Of a stretch of DNA of 64,000 nt, positions 8,630 through 17,864 are shown piece after piece (position 1 is the stretch's first letter; each line of letters begins with the position of its first letter). The DNA is from Phycisphaerales bacterium UBA2421. Its GTDB lineage: Bacteria; Planctomycetota; Phycisphaerae; Tepidisphaerales; Tepidisphaeraceae. The position numbers and the translations under genes are program-made. The DNA lies in assembly GCA_002343075.1 (NCBI GenBank), contig DDRH01000003.1, positions 56,387 to 120,386 of the forward strand, read 5' to 3'. The notes beneath the pieces are model-generated. The model made no database searches. It saw nothing but the letters and a program-made list of their open reading frames with translations, and was not told where the DNA came from.

Positions 8630-9898
8630 ATGTTAGCCGCCGTCCGCACTTCCACGTTCAATCGCGCGTGCAGCCTGATTGTGCTGGCGTGGTTTCTGCT
8701 CGTCGGCGCCGCGGTGATGTGGTGGCGGCCGAGTCCGATGGACTTCCCCCAGTTTTACATGGGCGGAGTGGTGGCGCAGCAGGGTGCGTGGTCCGACCTT
8801 TATCCCACCCCGCGGGAGGAAAGTTGGAAAAACCCCGGCGAACCGGGTGCCTCGACCGCGTCGCCGGGGTATGACCGATTGCTCGATGCGCGCGACATCG
8901 GCGAACGGTTCAGGTTTATCCAACTGCCCCCCAACGCCGTCGCGTTCTGGCCGATGGCCTACCTTTCCTGGCCGAAAGCCCTGGTCTTATGGACCGCAGT
9001 AATGGGCGTCTTTGGCTGGATGACACTTCGCCAATCGGCGAACCTTTTACAATCTCTGCTCGGCCATCAAACCAGGCTTGCCGGCGTGATGATGCTGGCG
9101 GCGGCGTTTTCGCCGATGATGATCCGCTCTGTGCGCGCCGGGCAGGTCTCCTGTTTTGTGGGTTGGGCAATCGCGGTCGTGGTGACGTCGCTTGCGCTTC
9201 GGAAAAACGAGGCGATCGCAGGCATTGCGTCGGCGGCGGGGTTCATAGCCAAGTATGCCACGGTCTTTCTTTTGCCGCTGGCGATCATCCTTCATCGCTG
9301 GCGGTTGATCGCGATGACGCTGATCGCGGGAAGCCTGATGATTCTGGCGACACTGCCGCTGACGGGGGCGGCTCCGTATCAGGCCTGGCTGGAACGCGTC
9401 GCGCCGTATCTCGGTCGAAGCCACGATTGGGATGGCAACCAGAGCTTGCAGGGCTTTCTCATTCGCGCGCTCGACGAGCGCCCGTTGGCCGCTTCGATCG
9501 AGGTCGGGGTGCGGGTCGTTCGGTGGGGGGCACTGCTTGGGGTGCTGGCCGTGATCTGGCTGCGTCGGCGGACGATTCGCGGGTCGGCGGAGCAAATCGC
9601 CATCGCCGCGGCGGGGTTGCTGGCTTGGATGGCCATTTTCAGCCCCATTTTCTGGTATCACTATGCACCCTATATGCTCATCACGTTCGGCTGGCTGTGG
9701 CTGCTCATCGCCCGCGGCGGGTTGATGCGGTGGGGGGCGGTTGCTGTCCTGGCGCTTTACTTCTGGCCGATTTGTGCCGAACCATCGCTCGCGGCGCCCG
9801 AACCGCTCAACTCGCTGATGCTCTGGGCTAATCTTCTTTTGCTGCTGATGGCGATGATAGCGTTATGCAAACCGCGCCCGAACCCGGATCAGCCATGA
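8630..9898 (+). CDS. GT87-like (DUF2029) membrane glycosyltransferase
   Basis: The 422-residue polytopic protein carries features of the GT87/DUF2029 polyprenyl-phosphate-dependent transferases. These include a DFPQFYMGG segment after the first helix, LYPTPREES, a WDGNQSLQGFL motif in an extracytoplasmic loop, and a FWYHYAP segment near the C-terminus. Members transfer mannose or arabinose from lipid carriers outside the membrane. ATG 8630 is chosen because of the TATAAC-7-ATG arrangement; GTG 8561 would add a charged 23-residue extension. The stop overlaps the next start as ATGA (9895-9898), so the two transferases are probably translationally coupled. Confidence 0.75.
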   Translation: MLAAVRTSTFNRACSLIVLAWFLLVGAAVMWWRPSPMDFPQFYMGGVVAQQGAWSDLYPTPREESWKNPGEPGASTASPGYDRLLDARDIGERFRFIQLPPNAVAFWPMAYLSWPKALVLWTAVMGVFGWMTLRQSANLLQSLLGHQTRLAGVMMLAAAFSPMMIRSVRAGQVSCFVGWAIAVVVTSLALRKNEAIAGIASAAGFIAKYATVFLLPLAIILHRWRLIAMTLIAGSLMILATLPLTGAAPYQAWLERVAPYLGRSHDWDGNQSLQGFLIRALDERPLAASIEVGVRVVRWGALLGVLAVIWLRRRTIRGSAEQIAIAAAGLLAWMAIFSPIFWYHYAPYMLITFGWLWLLIARGGLMRWGAVAVLALYFWPICAEPSLAAPEPLNSLMLWANLLLLLMAMIALCKPRPNPDQP

Positions 9899-11361
9899 AC
9901 CCGTCGCAAGACGATCCGCCGATGGCCCGTGAGGCGCTGCTGGTGTTTGTTGGGGCGATCTGCCTCATCCTCATTCAACTCATGCCGCTGCGAAGCATGT
10001 CCATGCTGGCGCGACCGCTCTGGCTGGATGAGTGCATCACCGATCTGGTCGTGCGCGAGGCTTCAACGAGCAAAGCATTTGTAGATCTGCTGGCCGGTGG
10101 CGTGGACGCCAACCCGCCGGCGTACTATGTGCTGATGCGCGGCCTGGCCTTCGTCGGGCTGCACTCGCCAACGACATATCGAGTCACGGCCCTTATCTGC
10201 ATCGCGGGCGCGCTGGCGGGAGTCTATTGCATCCTGCGGCGCACATTCGACCCTTTCGCGGCGGCGGTGGGGGTGGCCGGGTTGTGGTCGATCGGAATCG
10301 CAGTCGAACACACTTTCGAGGCACGATTTTACAGTCTGCTTCTACTGGCGACCGTGTGGAGCGCACTCTTCGCAGCACGGGTCGAGCATGGCTGGACAAT
10401 GCGCCTCGGGCTGGCGCTGACAGCGGTGGTGGTGTGTACGACGCACTGGTTTGGAATTGTCGGATTGGCACTGGTGCTCGTCGGAGAGTGTGCCGTCCGC
10501 CGGCGCGACCGGCGGTCGATCAAGCCACTCTGGCCCGCGGCCGCCGGGATCGTGGCGCTACTCGCGTGTCTGCCATTGTTGCTGGCTCAGAAACGCGCGA
10601 TTGGTACCGAGACGTTCGTCGCGGGAAATCCGATCCGCGCCGCCTACGCATACTACATGCTCCTGTTACCCGGCGCATCGGCAGCGACCGTGCTTGCGGT
10701 CGCGCTGATGGAACGCGCCGTCGCCGGCGCATCGCTACGGAAGCCGCCCGGATCGCTCAAACCTCAGTTGCCGCTGCTCATGCTCGGACTGATGCCTTTG
10801 GCGCTCGTTATAATCTCATATCTAATGCAGCCGGTGATGCAGTTGCGCTACGCGATTGTCGCAGTCGCGGCCATGGCGGTGCCGGTGGCGTTTGGAGCTT
10901 CGCTGATACAGCGGCACTTCTGGCGTTGCCTCGCCGCGGCGGGCATTGGCCTCGCGGCGTTCAGCGCACTGTTTCGCGTGTGGGTGGAGAAGAAGCAGTT
11001 TGCCGATGAACTGACCACCGTGACCGAGCATGTGCGACGAGCGGCGGACGGCGGCGCGCAGGTGTTGTTTGAAATGCGCCATGATCAATACCCGGTGATC
11101 TGGAGCTGGCCCCCTGCGGGAGAACACAGCTACTTTCTGGCCGACGAACTGGAAGACGAATCGCCGTTGCGGCGGTTTGAGCGGACGATGGCGTTTCGCA
11201 CCGAACGCCTTGCGGGCGCGCCCAAGATCATGTCAATCGATTCGGCCGGGGCTCGATTCATCTTTATCGCCGAATCGCCGGATGCGGCGCGGGTGATGCG
11301 ATACTTCCCCGATGCCGCGGTCGAACCGCTCGGCGGGCGCGCGTTTCGCGTCACACGATAA
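9895..11361 (+). CDS. GT39/PMT-like membrane glycosyltransferase
   Basis: The 488-residue integral membrane protein has the first-loop acidic motif PLWLDECITDLV expected of GT-C enzymes of the PMT/ArnT clan. It also has ANPPAYYVLMRG and ARFYSLLLLATVW, typical of bacterial dolichyl-phosphate-mannose-like transferases. It should move a sugar from a polyprenyl phosphate to a protein or glycan outside the membrane; donor and acceptor are unknown. ATG 9895 is preferred to an upstream in-frame codon at 9865 because it forms a 4-base ATGA overlap with the GT87-like gene. The 3' end overlaps the convergent minus-strand gene by 11 bases. Confidence 0.78.
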   Translation: MNPSQDDPPMAREALLVFVGAICLILIQLMPLRSMSMLARPLWLDECITDLVVREASTSKAFVDLLAGGVDANPPAYYVLMRGLAFVGLHSPTTYRVTALICIAGALAGVYCILRRTFDPFAAAVGVAGLWSIGIAVEHTFEARFYSLLLLATVWSALFAARVEHGWTMRLGLALTAVVVCTTHWFGIVGLALVLVGECAVRRRDRRSIKPLWPAAAGIVALLACLPLLLAQKRAIGTETFVAGNPIRAAYAYYMLLLPGASAATVLAVALMERAVAGASLRKPPGSLKPQLPLLMLGLMPLALVIISYLMQPVMQLRYAIVAVAAMAVPVAFGASLIQRHFWRCLAAAGIGLAAFSALFRVWVEKKQFADELTTVTEHVRRAADGGAQVLFEMRHDQYPVIWSWPPAGEHSYFLADELEDESPLRRFERTMAFRTERLAGAPKIMSIDSAGARFIFIAESPDAARVMRYFPDAAVEPLGGRAFRVTR

Positions 11362-12196
11362 ATGGCGCCGCGGCCACGGCGCGGGTGATGTCCTTTTCGT
11401 CAACAATCAGCTCAATCTCCTCACCCTTTCCCGGCCTGCCATACCGCGCCGGAAGCAGCACCTGAATCACGCGGCGGTCGTCACTATCGAGCAGGGCGCA
11501 CCGGACATATGCGCTCCCCGGGGCCAGTGGAGTATTGACGGTATTCACCACTGTTGCAGTGCGTTGCTGGCCGCTGCGAAAAAGATTAATGACGCCAACG
11601 CGCTTGAGTATGGCAATGAGAAGAAGCGGAATTGCCGGCGCCAGCGTGATGGACGGGCCGATAAGCCGCATGGCAAAGCCGGGGGGTTCGAGCCGGGCGG
11701 TCCAGCGGGTGGGGTCGGCCGGGTCGATGCGAATCTGAATCGGCTCTCCCGAGATGATGTGGCCCGTCCGACCCTCGAAAGGCCCGGTGACTACATGATC
11801 TTTGCCATCGTGCCGGAAATACACCTCAAACGTCCCACCTTCCACGGCCATGTTTCGTCCGGGCACCTTCATGCCGTTGGTTTCATACGCCTTGGCATCG
11901 ACGATCACGCTCTGCTCGATCAGCCGCTTCTGATGTTGCCAGTTTGAGAATTCAAAGCCGAGGACGATCAGCGATGCAAGCACCAGGGCTAAGGCACTGA
12001 GCCACCATAACTTCACCCCTGACTCCACCCAGGCGCGCCGGCGCACCTGTGCGGTAATCGGTCGCGGTGGCTCGGCGAGGACGGCGGCTTCGGGTGATTC
12101 CATGGCGGGGGGATTATGACCGGAAACGACTGATTGAGGAATGATCCGGCAAACAATTGGGGGGCGGTCGTTTTTCAGAGTGCCGCTGCCGCTCAC
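11351..12196 (-). CDS. DUF3592-like membrane protein downstream of rodA
   Basis: The 281-residue product has a cytoplasmic N-terminus, a membrane helix (LSALALVLASLIVLGF), a central extracytoplasmic beta-rich domain, a second helix around LAPAIPLLLIAIL and another beta-rich region. The central layout (EVYFRHDGKDHVVTGPFEG ... GEPIQIRIDPADPTRW) resembles DUF3592 proteins. GTG 12196 overlaps the rodA stop as GTGA, implying coupling. ATG 12103 is an alternative giving 250 residues. It is the last gene of the mrdA-rodA operon, so a link to the envelope is plausible, but its function is unknown. Confidence 0.65.
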   Translation of the reverse strand: MSGSGTLKNDRPPIVCRIIPQSVVSGHNPPAMESPEAAVLAEPPRPITAQVRRRAWVESGVKLWWLSALALVLASLIVLGFEFSNWQHQKRLIEQSVIVDAKAYETNGMKVPGRNMAVEGGTFEVYFRHDGKDHVVTGPFEGRTGHIISGEPIQIRIDPADPTRWTARLEPPGFAMRLIGPSITLAPAIPLLLIAILKRVGVINLFRSGQQRTATVVNTVNTPLAPGSAYVRCALLDSDDRRVIQVLLPARYGRPGKGEEIELIVDEKDITRAVAAAPFIV

Positions 12197-13452
12197 TCAA
12201 ACTCAAACGGATCATTGGCCATCACAAATGGCCGGTTCTGGCCGACATTCAGGAGCAACCCGACGGCCATAAAACTCGCGAGCAGCGAACTGCCGCCGTA
12301 GCTGACCAGGGGGAGTGTGACCCCGGTAACAGGCATGAGCTTGGTAGCGACCATCAAATTCAAGAATGCCTGTGACGCGAACATCGCCACGATGCCCACT
12401 GCGATGAGCCTTCCGAACGGTTCGCGCGTGTTGCTGGCGATCTCGATCCCCGCTGCAAAGAGAATAATGTAGGCGACGATCACTACCGTCGAGCCGAAGA
12501 AGCCGAACTGTTCGCCGATGAGTGCGAATATCATGTCGTTATGGCCTTCGGGCACCTTACGACCGATCGGCACATTTCCCGCACCTTTGCCGGTGATGCC
12601 TCCCGAACCCATCGCGACGAGCGCCATGTGCTGCTGCATCCCGGTTGATGCCAGTGTGCCGGCATCGTCGTTAAACATGGCCAGCACGCGTTGCCGCTGA
12701 TAGTGCTTTACGAACATCGGGAGGTGATTGAGCACCGGCACGTTCGGACAGACACGGCACTGCGAGCGCACGCCGGTGTGTGCGTCGCGGAGCTCGTGGT
12801 GCCCGCTGAACCACATGACCGGCGCAACCGCCAGGCCCAGCGCCACCACCGCTGCCAGATGGCGAATTTTTGCGCCGGCGATGAAGAGCATGGCGAAGAG
12901 GGTGGGAATGAAGATCAGCGCTGTGCCGAGGTCGGGCTGCTTGAGAATCATCGCCACCGGGAAAAAACAAAGGGCAAACGGCGGCAGCAGGCCGGGCAGG
13001 GCGCGGTAGTTTGAGCGAAATCGCAGATATCGGGCCAGCACCAGCACAAATCCCAGCTTGAGCAGCTCAGCAGGCTGCAGGCTCATCGGCCCGAAGTTGA
13101 TCCAGTTAAACGCGCCATTCTTTTCCTTTACAAACGGAACTGTCACCACCTGCCCGAGAAGCGTGTAGCAGGTGAGGGCGATGGCGACGAGGTACAGACC
13201 CCAGCTGAATCGGCCGATCTTACGATAGTCCACCCATTGAAACGCGATCATTGCCGCCACACCGATGCATACGAAGACGAGTTGCTTGGGTCCTTCGCTG
13301 CTGCCATCAAGGCGCGTGTCTGACCAGATCGAAAGCACTCCCAGGCACGAGAGCGCCGCCACGCCGATGAGAATGGGCCAGTTTGACGCTGCGGAGAGCT
13401 TTTTCCACACGCCCTTGAACGGCAAGACTCGCTGTAGGGGAACCGCGGTCAT
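12193..13452 (-). CDS. rodA: RodA-type SEDS peptidoglycan glycosyltransferase
   Basis: The 419-residue polytopic protein polymerises lipid II during lateral wall growth with its partner PBP2. SEDS signatures are clear: LKQPDLGTALIF, VPEGHNDMIFALIGEQFGFFG with the expected catalytic-loop Asp, and the C-terminal GVTLPLVSYGGSSLL. It lies directly downstream of the PBP2 gene with an ATGA overlap, the usual mrdA-mrdB pairing. The large loop before the conserved YQRQRVLAMF segment is enlarged and holds a CRVC motif (in the stretch after GVRSQ) that I do not recall from standard RodA. FtsW is excluded mainly by the PBP2 partner. Confidence 0.93.
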   Translation of the reverse strand: MTAVPLQRVLPFKGVWKKLSAASNWPILIGVAALSCLGVLSIWSDTRLDGSSEGPKQLVFVCIGVAAMIAFQWVDYRKIGRFSWGLYLVAIALTCYTLLGQVVTVPFVKEKNGAFNWINFGPMSLQPAELLKLGFVLVLARYLRFRSNYRALPGLLPPFALCFFPVAMILKQPDLGTALIFIPTLFAMLFIAGAKIRHLAAVVALGLAVAPVMWFSGHHELRDAHTGVRSQCRVCPNVPVLNHLPMFVKHYQRQRVLAMFNDDAGTLASTGMQQHMALVAMGSGGITGKGAGNVPIGRKVPEGHNDMIFALIGEQFGFFGSTVVIVAYIILFAAGIEIASNTREPFGRLIAVGIVAMFASQAFLNLMVATKLMPVTGVTLPLVSYGGSSLLASFMAVGLLLNVGQNRPFVMANDPFEFE

Positions 13453-15728
13453 TTTGTCTTTGGAACGTAGCCGTGTTCGATGCAGGCATCAAGCAGTTCG
13501 GCGGCGATCGGCCCCGCGCCAGACCCGCCGCCGGTGCCGGCATATTCCACGAGCACGGCAAACGCGATCGTTGGGTTATCCTTCGGCGCAAATCCTGTCA
13601 TCCATGCGTGATGCAGCTTCTTTCCTTCGCTGTCGCTGGCGCGATACCAGGGAAACTGGGCGTTGGGCTGCTCCCATGTTGCGGGGCGAGGTGTGACGCG
13701 AACCCGTTTCCCTTCCGCATCGGTCGTCCAGTATCGAAACGCCGACGCTTGCGCCGTCCCGGTCTTGGCGGCGACGCTTACATGTGCCCTCCGCAACACA
13801 TTGCCTGAGCCTGCTTCGGTTTCGACGACGTCAATCATTCCCCGGATGGCAGTTTGTACCGCCGCCGGATCGAGCTTTAGATCGACCACATCCGGCGAGA
13901 GCACATGCCGCGCGTCGCCCACGGCCGGTTGCCAGGGCGTGAGTTGGCCTGTGTCGCGCACGATGCGGGGTCGCATCCAAACTCCGCGGCGGGCAATGGT
14001 GGCCGAGGCGTTGGCAACCTGCAGCGGGGTGGCGAGCACGCTCACTTGCCCAATCCCTCCCATCCACCGCGCAAAGTCCTTCACCGGCCCACGATAATCA
14101 CGCGGCAGGCGCCCGGCTTTCTCGGCGATGCCCAGGCCGGAGTATCTGCCGAACCCAAACTGCTGCATCGCCACGCTCAACCCCTCGGTGCCGAGTTTCT
14201 CGGCCATGTTCTCAAAGTAAATGTTGCAGCTTCGCTGAATGGCGTCATGAAAATTGAGGTAGCCGGTGGGATGAGGATCGTTCCAAGGCGTGTTGTGGTG
14301 AGTAAACACCGTTCCGGGAACGATCGTCGCGGTCCAGCATCGCCCCGCGTCGTGACGTTGCCCGCGAATCGTGAGGAAGCCCGTGCACTCGATGCGATCA
14401 GCAAGACTCGCAAGCCCCGCGCTGATTGCGGCGATGCCGACGATCGGCTTGACCGTGCTGCCCGGCTCATACTGGCTCATCACGGCGCGGTGAAACAACG
14501 GCATGTTGCCTTCGTCGTCGCGCAGGCTGGAATACATCTCGGTAAAGCTATTCAGGTCATAGTCGGGGTATGACACCAGTGCCCGCACTTCGCCTGTGGC
14601 AATGTCGATCACCACCGCCGAACCGTGCATCGGGCCGGTGTAGCCGATTTCGCCTGAGTCGCCGGGGCGGGGAATCTGCACCTTCGTAAACAATTCGCGA
14701 ATGTGCGCCTGCAACTCGATGTCGATGGTGGACGTGACCGCCTCACCGGGCGTGGGGTCGATGCGCGAAGTCTCCTTCCAAGCGCCCGACACCTGGCTCT
14801 CCATCCCGCGCGACCCGCGCAACGAGCGCTCGGCAAGGGCTTCGATGCCGTCGCGGCCGGCGAGGTCGTTGGGCAGATATTCTCGCAGCGCATTGCCGGA
14901 TTCCGGGTCGGCAATGATCTGCTCCCGCTGCACCCGGGTGAGATAGCCCACCACATGAGCCGCCTGTTGCCGGTAGGGGTAAACGCGGTGCTTGCTGGGC
15001 AGCAGTTGCAGCCCGGGGTAGGAATCGAGATTGCGGCCGAGGTTGTTTTGGGCTGTGGGAGTCAGCGCGCGAACGACCACGTGCGACGATTGCTGTTCGT
15101 AAATGAGGTCGCCTTCAAACTCTTCTTCGGTGGGTAGATCGTCACTGCCTCCGGCGAGCCATCTGGCGTACCACGCGGGCTTCTCGCGGGTCTCGGCCTC
15201 AGTCAAGGCCTGCCGGAAACGGCCTTGAACGATGGAATTGCGTTTCTTGCGGACTTCAACTTCAATCGCGGTGCGGATGTCGTCGATTTCGTTCACGGTC
15301 ACCCCGCCGGCACGGGCGAGGTCGGCCCACATGCCCGCGATATCCCGTTCGACCGCCGCCGGTTCTGCTTCGCGCATTTGCTTGCGCAACTCCGGGCCAG
15401 CTTCGACGTAAGCCGGATTAGCACGAAGCCGCTGCGCGGCAACCTGCTTAACCCATGATTTGACAAAGGGTTGCGATCGATCGCGCGCGACGGCGCGGAA
15501 GTCCACTGCGGCATCAATGCACGCCTCGTCCGCGGCGAGAACCCGGCCGCGCACGTCCAGGATCGGCCCACGCGCGGTCGGAATCATGCGATTCTGCGTC
15601 ATCGCCTTGCGGGCCAACTCGGCATAATGGGCACGCCCAAACACCTGTACCTGCACAAGGCGAATGAGGAGGATGACGCTCAACCCCGCAAGAATCAGGC
15701 CCAGGGTTTTAAGACGTCGCTCGAACAT
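13449..15728 (-). CDS. mrdA: Penicillin-binding protein 2, elongation transpeptidase
   Basis: The 759-residue class B PBP has an N-terminal membrane anchor, a pedestal domain (LGRNLDSYPGLQL, HVVGYL) and a transpeptidase domain. The three active-site motifs are intact: SxxK in EPGSTVKP (Ser about 424), SCN in QRSCNIYFE, and KTG in AAKTGTAQ. It cross-links peptidoglycan in the elongasome together with RodA. It is longer than typical PBP2 (about 630 residues), with extra charged sequence between the anchor and pedestal (residues about 90-215). The ATG is preceded by TAAACT 6 bases upstream and no Shine-Dalgarno sequence. Confidence 0.95.
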   Translation of the reverse strand: MFERRLKTLGLILAGLSVILLIRLVQVQVFGRAHYAELARKAMTQNRMIPTARGPILDVRGRVLAADEACIDAAVDFRAVARDRSQPFVKSWVKQVAAQRLRANPAYVEAGPELRKQMREAEPAAVERDIAGMWADLARAGGVTVNEIDDIRTAIEVEVRKKRNSIVQGRFRQALTEAETREKPAWYARWLAGGSDDLPTEEEFEGDLIYEQQSSHVVVRALTPTAQNNLGRNLDSYPGLQLLPSKHRVYPYRQQAAHVVGYLTRVQREQIIADPESGNALREYLPNDLAGRDGIEALAERSLRGSRGMESQVSGAWKETSRIDPTPGEAVTSTIDIELQAHIRELFTKVQIPRPGDSGEIGYTGPMHGSAVVIDIATGEVRALVSYPDYDLNSFTEMYSSLRDDEGNMPLFHRAVMSQYEPGSTVKPIVGIAAISAGLASLADRIECTGFLTIRGQRHDAGRCWTATIVPGTVFTHHNTPWNDPHPTGYLNFHDAIQRSCNIYFENMAEKLGTEGLSVAMQQFGFGRYSGLGIAEKAGRLPRDYRGPVKDFARWMGGIGQVSVLATPLQVANASATIARRGVWMRPRIVRDTGQLTPWQPAVGDARHVLSPDVVDLKLDPAAVQTAIRGMIDVVETEAGSGNVLRRAHVSVAAKTGTAQASAFRYWTTDAEGKRVRVTPRPATWEQPNAQFPWYRASDSEGKKLHHAWMTGFAPKDNPTIAFAVLVEYAGTGGGSGAGPIAAELLDACIEHGYVPKTK

Positions 15729-15734
15729 CCCAAA

Positions 15735-15740
15735 AGTTTA
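15735..15740 (-). promoter_or_regulatory. -10-like element for the mrdA-rodA operon
   Basis: On the minus strand TAAACT ends 6 bases before the mrdA ATG at 15728. The -35 is weak (TTGGTG at 18 bases spacing, inside the adjacent repeat). This predicts a leaderless or near-leaderless transcript. Weak support on its own, stronger as part of the window-wide pattern. Confidence 0.35.
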
Positions 15741-15750
15741 CCCACCAAAT

Positions 15751-15834
15751 CACAAAGGCACCAAGGAAAGCACCGGAGCTTGTCTAACACTCCTCTGCCT
15801 TCCTTTGTGCCTTCGTATCTCGTGCCTTTTTATC
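15751..15834. repeat. Imperfect inverted repeat of CACAAAGGCAC type
   Basis: The gap between mrdA and tal holds CACAAAGGCACCAAGG (15751-15766) facing TCCTTTGTGCCTTCG (15801-15815), then a further GTGCCTT copy (15822-15828). CACAAAGG and CCTTTGTG are perfect complements. This resembles small dispersed intergenic repeats built on CACAAAGGCACNAAGG units. No coding capacity is evident. Confidence 0.5.
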
Positions 15835-15851
15835 TTGGCGGTGCCTCTCTC

Positions 15852-16913
15852 TTACTTCGTCGGGACGAGCGCGGCACGCTTTTCCTTGATCGTCTTCAGC
15901 AGCGACTTGTGCGGATCAGCAAACTTGGCGGTGCCTTCGTCCATCAGCACTTCCTCCAGCTTCTTTACATCCACCTTTGCATCAATCTCATCGAGCATTT
16001 CCTTGCCGGGCATTTTGTCGATTTGCCGGGTGTAGCTCTTGTTGAGCTTGCCAACCGCATCATTGGTGGCCGGGGGATTGGTCTGGATGTCGCTGCCAGC
16101 CAGTGCCTCGACGTACTTGTCGGGCGAGAGCTTGGGGTCTTTGGTGCCTGTGCTGGCAAAGATGATCTCCTGCTTCAGCGGGCACTTTTTGTCGGCCCAG
16201 AACTTCTGATTCAGCGCCCAGAGCCGTTTCACATTCACAATGCCGACCTGCCCCTGCGCTTCCTTGCTCAGGCTCGCCACCTGCTTCTCGGTGTAAACAT
16301 CCACCCGGCTGACAAAAATAGAAAAAACGCTCTTGAACCGCTGCAAACCATTGCGGCGGCGCTGGGCACCCTTCCAGACGCGCTCGGTGGCGAGCTTCCA
16401 CTGACGTTCGGAAAAAATCAGCGTCACATTTAACGCCAGTCCGGCGGCGGCAAGCTCTTCAACCGCATCCAGGCCCGCGGCGGTCGCCGGAACCTTGATC
16501 ATCCGGTTCATATAGCCTTTGCCCCACAGCTTTCCCAACTCGATATAGCTCTTCACGCGCTTGTCATGAGGCACGTTTCGCTCGCGGTCCTCCAGAAGCG
16601 GGTCAAGCTCGAAGCTGACATACCCATCATCGCCCGCGGTCGCATCGTTAATGTTTTGAAACTTGTCCTGCGCATCGGAGACGAGGTAGTCGGTCATCGC
16701 CCAGGCGACCTGCTCATCGTTCATTCCCTCGTCAAAGAAGGTGGCCATCGTGTCATCAAATCGGCCCGTCTTGAGCAAATCGGCGATGATGATGGGATTG
16801 CTGGTGGCACCAGTCGCGCCAAGAGCGATGTTTTTGTCGACCAGTTCAGGATCGACCGAGTCGAGCCAGAGCTTGGTGCCCGTTTCAATGATCGATTTAA
16901 GTCCAGTAGCCAT
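15852..16913 (-). CDS. tal: Transaldolase
   Basis: The 353-residue cytosolic enzyme transfers a dihydroxyacetone unit between sugar phosphates in the non-oxidative pentose phosphate pathway. The Schiff-base lysine is expected in MIKVPAT (in [19 protein letters not shown]), with an upstream [12 protein letters not shown] strand typical of the transaldolase barrel. LNVTLIFS and FVSRVDVY, which carries the conserved SR, match the longer TalB/Tal-PGI-like class. AAAGGAAA sits 6 bases before the ATG. It is flanked by cell-wall genes and a toxin-antitoxin pair without an obvious functional link. Confidence 0.93.
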   Translation of the reverse strand: MATGLKSIIETGTKLWLDSVDPELVDKNIALGATGATSNPIIIADLLKTGRFDDTMATFFDEGMNDEQVAWAMTDYLVSDAQDKFQNINDATAGDDGYVSFELDPLLEDRERNVPHDKRVKSYIELGKLWGKGYMNRMIKVPATAAGLDAVEELAAAGLALNVTLIFSERQWKLATERVWKGAQRRRNGLQRFKSVFSIFVSRVDVYTEKQVASLSKEAQGQVGIVNVKRLWALNQKFWADKKCPLKQEIIFASTGTKDPKLSPDKYVEALAGSDIQTNPPATNDAVGKLNKSYTRQIDKMPGKEMLDEIDAKVDVKKLEEVLMDEGTAKFADPHKSLLKTIKEKRAALVPTK

Positions 16914-17042
16914 GTGCGTTTCCTTTCAAATTGCCCGTTCACGCGCGTTCGCCCGATCCCCCATGCCGGAAATCATACCGCGCGATCGAAGCGGGGTCAC
17001 GCGGGACGAACGATCAGATCCCCGATCAAGCCTGCCGTTCGC

Positions 17043-17429
17043 TTACCAGATAATCTCACAACCATATCTACGCAGCGTTTCATCGCCGGTGACCAGCGGC
17101 AGCGACTCGACCGTTGATTGCGCCACCAGCATTCGGTCGAAGGGGTCGCCGTGAATTGCGGGGAGTTGCTCCAGTTTGCGGCAATGGATGCTCAAAATAG
17201 GCAATGAGACCCCATCATTGCCCCACAGAAACTCGGCAATCATCGTATCAATCGAGGTGGCAGGCTTGACAAACCCCCGGGCCGCCTTTGCGGCCAGCTC
17301 AAAATTGGTCACGATGCTGACGACAGGTGTATCATCAACCGATTCAAGCAATTGCCTCGCGACTTTTGACAGGCGTCGATCGCCTTCCCGCAGCCAGATG
17401 AGCACATGGCTGTCGATGAGATACTTCAC
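17043..17429 (-). CDS. PIN-domain toxin, VapC-like
   Basis: The 128-residue product is a PIN-domain ribonuclease of the VapC type. The acidic residues expected to bind Mg are visible: Asp6 in LIDSHVLIW, Glu44 in NFELAAK, Asp98 in DPFDRMLVAQ and Asp116 in VTGDETLRRYG. Such toxins cleave tRNA or rRNA when released by their antitoxin. The GTG start overlaps the antitoxin stop as GTGA, the usual coupled arrangement. All active-site positions look intact. The RNA target is unknown. Confidence 0.92.
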   Translation of the reverse strand: MKYLIDSHVLIWLREGDRRLSKVARQLLESVDDTPVVSIVTNFELAAKAARGFVKPATSIDTMIAEFLWGNDGVSLPILSIHCRKLEQLPAIHGDPFDRMLVAQSTVESLPLVTGDETLRRYGCEIIW

Positions 17430-17713
17430 TTCCTGCCCTTACGCACCGAGGCGCGGGAATCGGGTTGCAAATGTGGATCATTCAGGATGTCGTCGGCATC
17501 GGTCTCTGGCATGGGTAAGTGAAGCCCATCGGAATACCAGATCTCTCCCTTCATATCTCCAAACCGGACGCGCGCCCTGCGCCGGGCATGCACGGGCACC
17601 AGGCGGACAGACGGCTTACCATTGCGGGCTATGACGATTTCTTCGCCCGATTCGGCGCGTGTGAGCAGCCGAGACAGCGACGTCTTGGCTTGATGAACAT
17701 TCACGAGCGGCAT
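17426..17713 (-). CDS. Phd/YefM-type antitoxin partner of the PIN toxin
   Basis: The 95-residue protein has the Phd/YefM N-terminal DNA-binding fold (VNVHQAKTSLSRLLTRAESG, then EEIVIARNGKPSVRLVPV). The C-terminal half (YSDGLHLPMPETDADDIL) is acidic and likely wraps the toxin. It should neutralise the PIN toxin encoded immediately downstream and repress the shared promoter. ATG 17713 has no usable Shine-Dalgarno spacing (AAGGG abuts it) but has a near-consensus promoter ending 6 bases away, so translation is probably leaderless. Confidence 0.9.
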   Translation of the reverse strand: MPLVNVHQAKTSLSRLLTRAESGEEIVIARNGKPSVRLVPVHARRRARVRFGDMKGEIWYSDGLHLPMPETDADDILNDPHLQPDSRASVRKGRK

Positions 17714-17719
17714 CCCTTG

Positions 17720-17748
17720 ATTATTGATTAGCTAAGCAGATTAGTCAA
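17720..17748 (-). promoter_or_regulatory. Promoter and likely operator of the toxin-antitoxin pair
   Basis: On the minus strand a -35 TTGACT (17748-17743), a 17-base spacer and a -10 AATAAT (17725-17720) end 6 bases before ATG 17713. The expected transcript start coincides with the start codon. The -35 to -10 interval is AT-rich and bounded by CTTGA (17750-17746) and TCAAG (17719-17715), so an autoregulatory operator overlapping the promoter is likely. Confidence 0.65.
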
Positions 17749-17864
17749 GTAGATTCTACCGCGCGGTGGCGGTGCCGCGGTCGGTTTGCGGGCCGCGCGG
17801 GAGTATCGGAGATTTGCCCGCGGGCGGCGTTTCAGAACGCGGGCGGCGAAGCTGTCAACCGGTG

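Noticed and set aside
8989..9831. 280-residue open frame inside the GT87-like gene
   Set aside because: It is in another frame of a gene with clear membrane-protein features. The product is Arg/Gly-rich with no recognisable motif, as expected from GC-rich shadow frames.
10032..11009. 325-residue open frame inside the GT39-like gene
   Set aside because: Shadow frame with Arg/Gly-biased composition; the overlapping real gene has family motifs and a coupled start.
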